Shown: positions 12,660-16,867 of the stretch, piece by piece
How the letters are laid out: the number at the start of each line of letters is the position of its first letter
How positions within the stretch are numbered: position 1 is the stretch's first letter
Assembly (NCBI GenBank): GCA_946479405.1
Contig: CAMLGD010000053.1
Location: forward strand, 1-16,867
DNA length: 16,867 nt
Source: an uncultured Vogesella sp.
GTDB lineage: Bacteria > Pseudomonadota > Gammaproteobacteria > Burkholderiales > Chromobacteriaceae
Reading direction: 5' to 3'
Notes under the pieces: model-generated
Seen by the model: only the letters and a program-made list of their open reading frames with translations
What the model was told of the DNA's origin: nothing
The model's database searches: none
Made by a program: the position numbers and the translations under genes

Positions 12660-13254
12660 ACAGAGCATGTGTGCACCTATCATGAGCAGGACTGTGGCCG
12701 CCTTGGCCGTATTGCTGAGCGCCGGCCTGTGCCAGGCAGCGGAATTGAGCGTGGCCGACCTGATGCAGATGCTGGGTCAGAAAAAATCCGGTACCGCCAC
12801 CTTTGTCGAGAAAAAATACATCGCCATGCTGAAGCAGCCGCTGGAGTCTTCCGGCGAGCTGGCTTTCACCGCACCGGACCGGCTGGAAAAACGCACCCTC
12901 AAGCCCAAGACAGAATCGGTGGTGCTGGAGGGCAACAAGTTGACGCTGGAACGCAGCGATGGCCGCAAGATGACAGTGGCGTTGTCCGATCGCCCGGAAG
13001 TCGCCGCCTTTGTGGAAAGCATCCGCGCCACCCTGTCCGGTGACCGTGGCGGGCTGGAGCGCTACTACAGCCTGGCGCTGAAAGGCGGCAGCGAGCAGTG
13101 GCAGCTGAACCTGACCCCGCTCCAGCCGCGCATGCAGAAGGTGATCAGCCAGGTCCGCATCGCCGGCAACCAGGCCCAGGTGAAAACCATCGAGTTCCTG
13201 CAGGCCGATGGCGACCGTTCGGAAATGGCCATTATCAGTACCAGCAGTAAATGA
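12649..13254 (+). CDS. LolA-like periplasmic carrier of the aryl-polyene cluster
   Basis: A 201-residue protein with a signal peptide: hydrophobic core TVAALAVLLSAGLC followed by QAAELS, cleavage probably near residues 30-31 of the long form. The mature part is the beta-rich LolA/LolB-like fold. It shows SGTATFVEKKYIAML (about 47-61), SGELAFTAPDRLEKRT (about 67-82) and the helical YYSLALKGG. Such proteins sit in aryl-polyene clusters and are thought to carry the lipid-linked pigment across the periplasm, as LolA carries lipoproteins. The start is uncertain: ATG 12649 overlaps the acyltransferase, while ATG 12682 gives a more typical 19-residue signal peptide (MSRTVAALAVLLSAGLCQA). Neither has a clear ribosome site. 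The stop overlaps the exporter start (ATGA). Confidence 0.85.
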   Translation: MKARQSMCAPIMSRTVAALAVLLSAGLCQAAELSVADLMQMLGQKKSGTATFVEKKYIAMLKQPLESSGELAFTAPDRLEKRTLKPKTESVVLEGNKLTLERSDGRKMTVALSDRPEVAAFVESIRATLSGDRGGLERYYSLALKGGSEQWQLNLTPLQPRMQKVISQVRIAGNQAQVKTIEFLQADGDRSEMAIISTSSK

Positions 13255-15599
13255 AGCCGCGCCAATCCAAGCTGGCGCTGGTGATCTGGCTGGCGTTGAT
13301 GCTGGCATCGGTACTGGTGATCGTACAGACACGCTTCGTGGCCGACCTGTCCGCCTTCATGCCCAAGGCGCCCAGCGCGCGGCAGCAGATGCTGATCGAC
13401 CAGCTACGCGACGGCGCCATCGCCCGCATCGTGCTGGTGGGTATCGAAGGCGGCGACGAGGCCGAGCGCGGCCGGCTGTCGCGGCTGCTGGTCAGCCAGC
13501 TGGCGCACAACCCGCGCTTCACCGCGGCGCAGAATGGCGACAGCCAGAGCCAGCAGCGCGACCAGCGCTATTTCTTCGACAACCGCTACCTGCTGAGCCC
13601 GGCGGTGACGCCGCAGCGTTTCAGTGCCGACGGCATGCGCACCGCCATCCAGGACACGCTGGACGCCATGTCCGGCGACGCCGGCCTGGTGGTGAAGAAA
13701 ATCCTGCCGCGCGACCCTACGGGTGAAACGCTGCAGATCCTCGACCAGTTCATCGGCGAGAGCCAGCCGCGCAGCAGTAACGACATCTGGGTGTCGCGCG
13801 ACGGCAAGCGCGCGGTGCTGCTGCTGCAGTTGGCCGAATCCGGGCTGAACACCGATGCCCAGGCCGAGGCGCTGGCCGACGTGCAACAGACTTTCGACCG
13901 CCTGCCGGCGCGCCATGTCGATACCCGGCTGGTGATGAGCGGCACCAGCGTGATGTCGGTGGCCTCGCGCAACATCATCAAGAGCGAAGTGGAGCGGCTG
14001 GCCACATTGGGTACCGTGCTGGTGGTGGCGCTGCTGCTGCTGGTGTACCGCTCGCTGCCGTTGCTGCTGCTGGGGCTGATTCCGGTACTGTCCGGTGCGC
14101 TGGTGGGCGTGGCCTGCGTCAGCCTGGGTTTTGGCCATGTGCATGGCCTGACGCTGGGCTTCGGCACCACGCTGATCGGCGAGGCGGTCGACTACTCCAT
14201 CTATCTGTTCATTCAGCGCGCCGGCGGCAACGAGCCGCGCCACTTCTGGCGCACCATCCGCCTGGGGGTGCTCACCTCCATTACCGGTTTTGCTGCGCTG
14301 ATGTGTTCCAGCTTTCCCGGCCTGTCGCAGCTGGGGCTGTACTCCATCAGCGGGCTGCTGTCGGCGGTGCTGGTCACCCGCTACATCCTGCCGGGGCTGA
14401 TGCCGGCGCGGCTCAATCTGCGTGACCTGAGCGGCCCCGGCCTGCGCCTGCAGCAGGGGCTGGACCTGCTGACCCGCCTGCGCTGGCTGCTGGCGGCGGC
14501 ACTGTTGGCCGCAGTGGCGGTGCTACTGTTCAAACCGCAGGAGATCTGGAACCGGCAGCTGAGTGCACTTAGTTCCATTTCCCAGGCGCAGAACCAGCTG
14601 GATGCCGAGCTGCGCGGCGACCTGGGGGGCAACGATATGCGCTACGTCGCCAGCTTCAGCGCGCCGGATCAGGAAAGCGCGCTGCAACTGGCCGAACGCA
14701 GCCGTCGCGTGCTGCAGCAGTTGCAGCGCCAGAGTGTGATTGGCGGCTTCCACACGCCGGATGAGCTGCTGCCGAGCCAGGCCAGCCAGCGTGCACGCCA
14801 GGCGGCGCTGCCAGTGGCGGCCGAGGCGCAGCAGCGGCTGCAGCAGGCATTGCAGGGCATGCCGCTGGCAGCCGATCAGCTCCAAGGCTTTCTGGCCGAC
14901 CAGGAGCGCAGCCGTAGCCAGCCGCTGCTGAACCGGCACAGCCTGCAGGGCAGCGCCAGCAGCGTGCTGCTGGATTCCATGCTGATCAAACGCGCCAACA
15001 GTTACCTGGTGTTGATGCCCTTGCGGCCAACGGGTGAAGGCGCGCAGGGCGACCAGATCGATCTGGACAAGGTGCGCGCGGCGCTGGCCAGCCAGCAGCT
15101 GGCGCAGGTGACGGTGATCGACCTGCTGGAGGAAACCACCGCCATCTTCGATAGCTACACCCATGAAGCGCTGCTGTTCTCCTCGCTGGGTAGTCTGGCC
15201 ATCCTGCTGCTGCTGGGCGTTACCTGCGGCTGGGTACAGGCGATGCGGGTGACCATCCCGCTGGGCTGCGCGGTGCTGTGCACGGTGGCGATCTTCGACG
15301 CCAGCGGCATCCAGCTCACCATCCTGCATCTGGTGGGGCTGTTGCTGGTGGTGGCCATCGGCTCCAACTATGCGCTGTTCTTCGCCAACAAGCAGCAGCT
15401 GGGCAATGCCGCGGAGCAGCGCCAGGTGGAGATTTCGCTGGTGGTGGCCAATCTGGCGACGGTGACCAGTTTCGGCTTGCTGGGCACCTCCAGTGTGCCG
15501 GTGCTGTCCTTCATCGGCAGTACGGTGGCGATCGGCGCTTTGCTGGCGCTGGTGTTTTCCGCAATGATGGCGAGGATGCAGCCCCGTGCGCAGCATTGA
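13251..15599 (+). CDS. MMPL/RND-type exporter of the aryl-polyene cluster
   Basis: A 782-residue inner-membrane transporter with two homologous halves. Each half has one transmembrane helix (residues about 7-25 and 412-430), a large periplasmic domain, and then a group of five helices (about 245-400 and 635-775). The helix motif GEAVDYSIYLF carries Asp314-Tyr315, the proton-relay pair of MMPL proteins. The matching place in the second half is AIGSNYALFF, with Asn706 instead of Asp, so proton coupling probably relies on the first half only. The closest concept is the MmpL transporters that export complex lipids. Here the cargo is likely the lipid-linked aryl polyene, handed to the LolA-like protein encoded just upstream. 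It overlaps its neighbours by 4 and 14 bases. Confidence 0.9.
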   Translation: MKPRQSKLALVIWLALMLASVLVIVQTRFVADLSAFMPKAPSARQQMLIDQLRDGAIARIVLVGIEGGDEAERGRLSRLLVSQLAHNPRFTAAQNGDSQSQQRDQRYFFDNRYLLSPAVTPQRFSADGMRTAIQDTLDAMSGDAGLVVKKILPRDPTGETLQILDQFIGESQPRSSNDIWVSRDGKRAVLLLQLAESGLNTDAQAEALADVQQTFDRLPARHVDTRLVMSGTSVMSVASRNIIKSEVERLATLGTVLVVALLLLVYRSLPLLLLGLIPVLSGALVGVACVSLGFGHVHGLTLGFGTTLIGEAVDYSIYLFIQRAGGNEPRHFWRTIRLGVLTSITGFAALMCSSFPGLSQLGLYSISGLLSAVLVTRYILPGLMPARLNLRDLSGPGLRLQQGLDLLTRLRWLLAAALLAAVAVLLFKPQEIWNRQLSALSSISQAQNQLDAELRGDLGGNDMRYVASFSAPDQESALQLAERSRRVLQQLQRQSVIGGFHTPDELLPSQASQRARQAALPVAAEAQQRLQQALQGMPLAADQLQGFLADQERSRSQPLLNRHSLQGSASSVLLDSMLIKRANSYLVLMPLRPTGEGAQGDQIDLDKVRAALASQQLAQVTVIDLLEETTAIFDSYTHEALLFSSLGSLAILLLLGVTCGWVQAMRVTIPLGCAVLCTVAIFDASGIQLTILHLVGLLLVVAIGSNYALFFANKQQLGNAAEQRQVEISLVVANLATVTSFGLLGTSSVPVLSFIGSTVAIGALLALVFSAMMARMQPRAQH

Positions 15600-16260
15600 C
15601 GATCGCTGGCAGCCGGCAGGGCGGGCGGACAGCCTGTTGGTGCTGCTGCCGCCGGCCAAGGCAACGCTGGAGGATATGGTCGATCAAGGCATGGTGGCGG
15701 CGGTGCGGGAGCGCGGCTTGCCACTGGATATCGTGCTGGCTGAGGTGGGCTACCAGCAGGTGATGGCCGGCACAGTGGCCGACAGTCTGCAACAGGTGGT
15801 GATTGCGCCGGCACTGGCTGCCGGCTACCGCCACATCTGGCTGGCCGGTATCTCGCTGGGCGCTTTCAATGCGCTGCATTATGCCGCGCTGCATGGCCAC
15901 CTGCTGGCGGGTATCAAGCTGTTGGCACCGTACCCGGGCACTGCCGACATTCTGCAGGAAATCACCGCCGCCGGCGGGCCGCAGGCCTGGGCCGCGGACC
16001 CGGCCACGTCCAGACAGGATGAGCGCATCTGGTGGCATTGGTTGGCCACGGGCGCCGGCGACTGCCCGGTATGGCTGGGACTGTCGCAACAGGATCGTTT
16101 TCTTGCCGGCCAGCAGTTATTGGCCGGCCTGCTGCCAGCGCAGCGGGTACAGCGCACCGATGGCGAGCACAGCTGGCCGGCATGGTTGCGGCTGTGGCAG
16201 CACTGGCTGGATCATGGCCCGCTGGCCGCGTCGGCATTTGCAGCAAAGGAGCAAGCATGA
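15586..16260 (+). CDS. Alpha/beta hydrolase of the aryl-polyene operon
   Basis: A 224-residue alpha/beta hydrolase. The nucleophile elbow is GISLG (88-92, Ser90) in the context IWLAGISLGAFNALHYAA, with Asp170 in LGLSQQD and His195 in DGEHSW as the likely triad. No signal peptide or membrane helix is seen, so it is probably cytosolic. The start is GTG at 15586, overlapping the exporter by 14 bases. It could be a thioesterase or an esterase acting on the polyene or its glycan/lipid linker; its substrate is not known. Aryl-polyene clusters usually contain a separate hotdog thioesterase, which is absent from this window, so this protein may take that role. The stop overlaps the next start (ATGA at 16257). 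Confidence 0.75.
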   Translation: MRSIDDRWQPAGRADSLLVLLPPAKATLEDMVDQGMVAAVRERGLPLDIVLAEVGYQQVMAGTVADSLQQVVIAPALAAGYRHIWLAGISLGAFNALHYAALHGHLLAGIKLLAPYPGTADILQEITAAGGPQAWAADPATSRQDERIWWHWLATGAGDCPVWLGLSQQDRFLAGQQLLAGLLPAQRVQRTDGEHSWPAWLRLWQHWLDHGPLAASAFAAKEQA

Positions 16261-16867
16261 CCACATGGCGGCTGTCGCCGTTTCTCAAGCTGTGCATTGC
16301 CCTGCATGGCGTACTGCTGCTGGCATGGTTGGCCGCAGCGCAGTACTGGCCGTGGCTGCTGCTGGCGCTGTTCCTGCTGCACGGCGGCATCGCGCTGGCC
16401 GGGCTGCTGCCACGCTGCACGCTGCTGGGGCCGAATCTTACCCGGCTGCCGGCGGCGGCCATCCGCCGCGGTGAAGTGGCCATTACCATCGACGATGGTC
16501 CGGACCCGGCGGTAACCCCGGCAGTACTGGACATGCTGCGCCAATACCAGGTGCCGGTTACCTTCTTCTGCATCGGCGAGCGCGCCCAGCGCCACCCGGC
16601 GCTGTGCCGTCGCGCGGTAGCGGAAGGGCACGATGTCGAAAACCACGGCCAGCGCCACCGCAAGCATACTTCGCTGTTCGGGCCGGCGGGCTGGCGCGGC
16701 GAAGTGGGCGAGGGCCAGGCCACGCTGCAGGCGATTACCGGCCGGCTGCCGCGCTTCTACCGGCCCATCGCCGGGCTGCGCAACCCCTTCCTCGACCCGC
16801 TGCTGCAGCGCAGCGGGGTGTTTCTTGCGAGCTGGACCCGCCGCGGCTATGATACGCGCGCCTGCGA
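16257..16867 (+). CDS. Polysaccharide deacetylase (NodB-type), 3' end outside the window
   Basis: The first 203 codons are present and the gene runs off the right edge. Two hydrophobic segments (about 10-29 and 31-50) anchor it in the inner membrane. The NodB domain begins near residue 73 with TIDDGPD (77-83): the first Asp is the general base and the second, Asp80, a metal ligand. HGQRH (130-134) gives the two metal-binding His residues. FYRPIAG is the third motif. Members remove acetyl groups from chitin, peptidoglycan or other N-acetylated sugars, so this protein probably acts on a glycan on the periplasmic side. AAAGGAGC lies 5-8 bases upstream of the ATG, and the start overlaps the hydrolase stop by 4 bases, so it belongs to the same operon. 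Its link to the pigment is inference. Confidence 0.85.
   Translation, partial: MTTWRLSPFLKLCIALHGVLLLAWLAAAQYWPWLLLALFLLHGGIALAGLLPRCTLLGPNLTRLPAAAIRRGEVAITIDDGPDPAVTPAVLDMLRQYQVPVTFFCIGERAQRHPALCRRAVAEGHDVENHGQRHRKHTSLFGPAGWRGEVGEGQATLQAITGRLPRFYRPIAGLRNPFLDPLLQRSGVFLASWTRRGYDTRAC
16325..16336 (+). repeat. Near-copy of the repeated 12-mer (ATGGTTGGCCGC)
   Basis: Eleven of 12 bases match AAGGTTGGCCGC. It lies in the polysaccharide deacetylase gene and is followed by A, as in most exact copies. Confidence 0.6.

Noticed and set aside
11685..12683. Antisense open frame of 332 codons across the acyltransferase gene
   Set aside because: Shadow with no family motif. The plus-strand protein has the H-x4-E acyltransferase motif.
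12720..12745. Possible lipoprotein signal in the LolA-like protein (AGLC)
   Set aside because: The residue before Cys is Leu, not Gly, Ala or Ser, so the lipobox fails. A type I cleavage site after QA fits better.
14523..15659. Antisense open frame of 378 codons across the exporter gene
   Set aside because: Gln/His/Arg-rich shadow. The plus strand has transmembrane helices and the MMPL motif.

Overview
The window is GC-rich, densely coded chromosomal DNA from a betaproteobacterium. The gene set (minCD, a PHA-granule phasin, Coq7, a type I pyrophosphatase and an aryl-polyene cluster) fits Neisseriales/Chromobacteriaceae (Chromobacterium, Vogesella or Aquitalea relatives). The order is inferred from gene content, not from a marker gene. 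No rRNA, tRNA, CRISPR array, insertion sequence or phage gene was seen.

Left part (1-7000), housekeeping genes. The minus-strand minC-minD pair (minD cut by the window edge) is divergent from a phasin gene with a near-consensus promoter and two TTGC/GCAA operator-like inverted repeats. Beyond a convergent terminator lie a LysR regulator and, 9 bp downstream of it, a truncated, apparently catalytically dead 6-phosphogluconate-dehydrogenase-like gene. A flavodoxin-like reductase is divergent from the LysR gene. Next come ppa (minus) and coq7 (plus), whose perfect -10 boxes face each other across a 30-bp palindrome, and then a NhaD-type antiporter (minus).

Right part (7148-16867), an aryl-polyene (APE, xanthomonadin-like) pigment locus. 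A minus-strand pair encodes a XanB2/Hyg5-type chorismatase and a PAP2-type membrane phosphatase/phosphotransferase. Divergent from it is a tightly coupled plus-strand operon: acyl carrier protein, COG4648-type membrane protein, aryl-CoA/ACP ligase, hotdog dehydratase, LpxL-like acyltransferase, LolA-like periplasmic protein, MMPL/RND exporter, alpha/beta hydrolase and a polysaccharide deacetylase cut by the window edge. Most junctions are 4-14 bp overlaps. The likely logic is: chorismate to hydroxybenzoate (chorismatase), activation (ligase), loading on the ACP, elongation by ketosynthases and ketoreductase that must lie beyond the right edge, dehydration, acyl/lipid attachment (acyltransferase), and export to the outer membrane (MMPL plus LolA-like). 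The hydrolase and deacetylase are accessory genes of unknown role.

The most unexpected signal is not a gene. A 12-base word, AAGGTTGGCCGC (reverse GCGGCCAACCTT), occurs six times exactly, plus near-copies. It lies in both strands and in unrelated genes. In two intergenic spaces it forms inverted pairs, one of them around a terminator, and a third copy sits next to another terminator. This is how DNA uptake sequences are distributed in Neisseria, although the word is not the Neisseria one.
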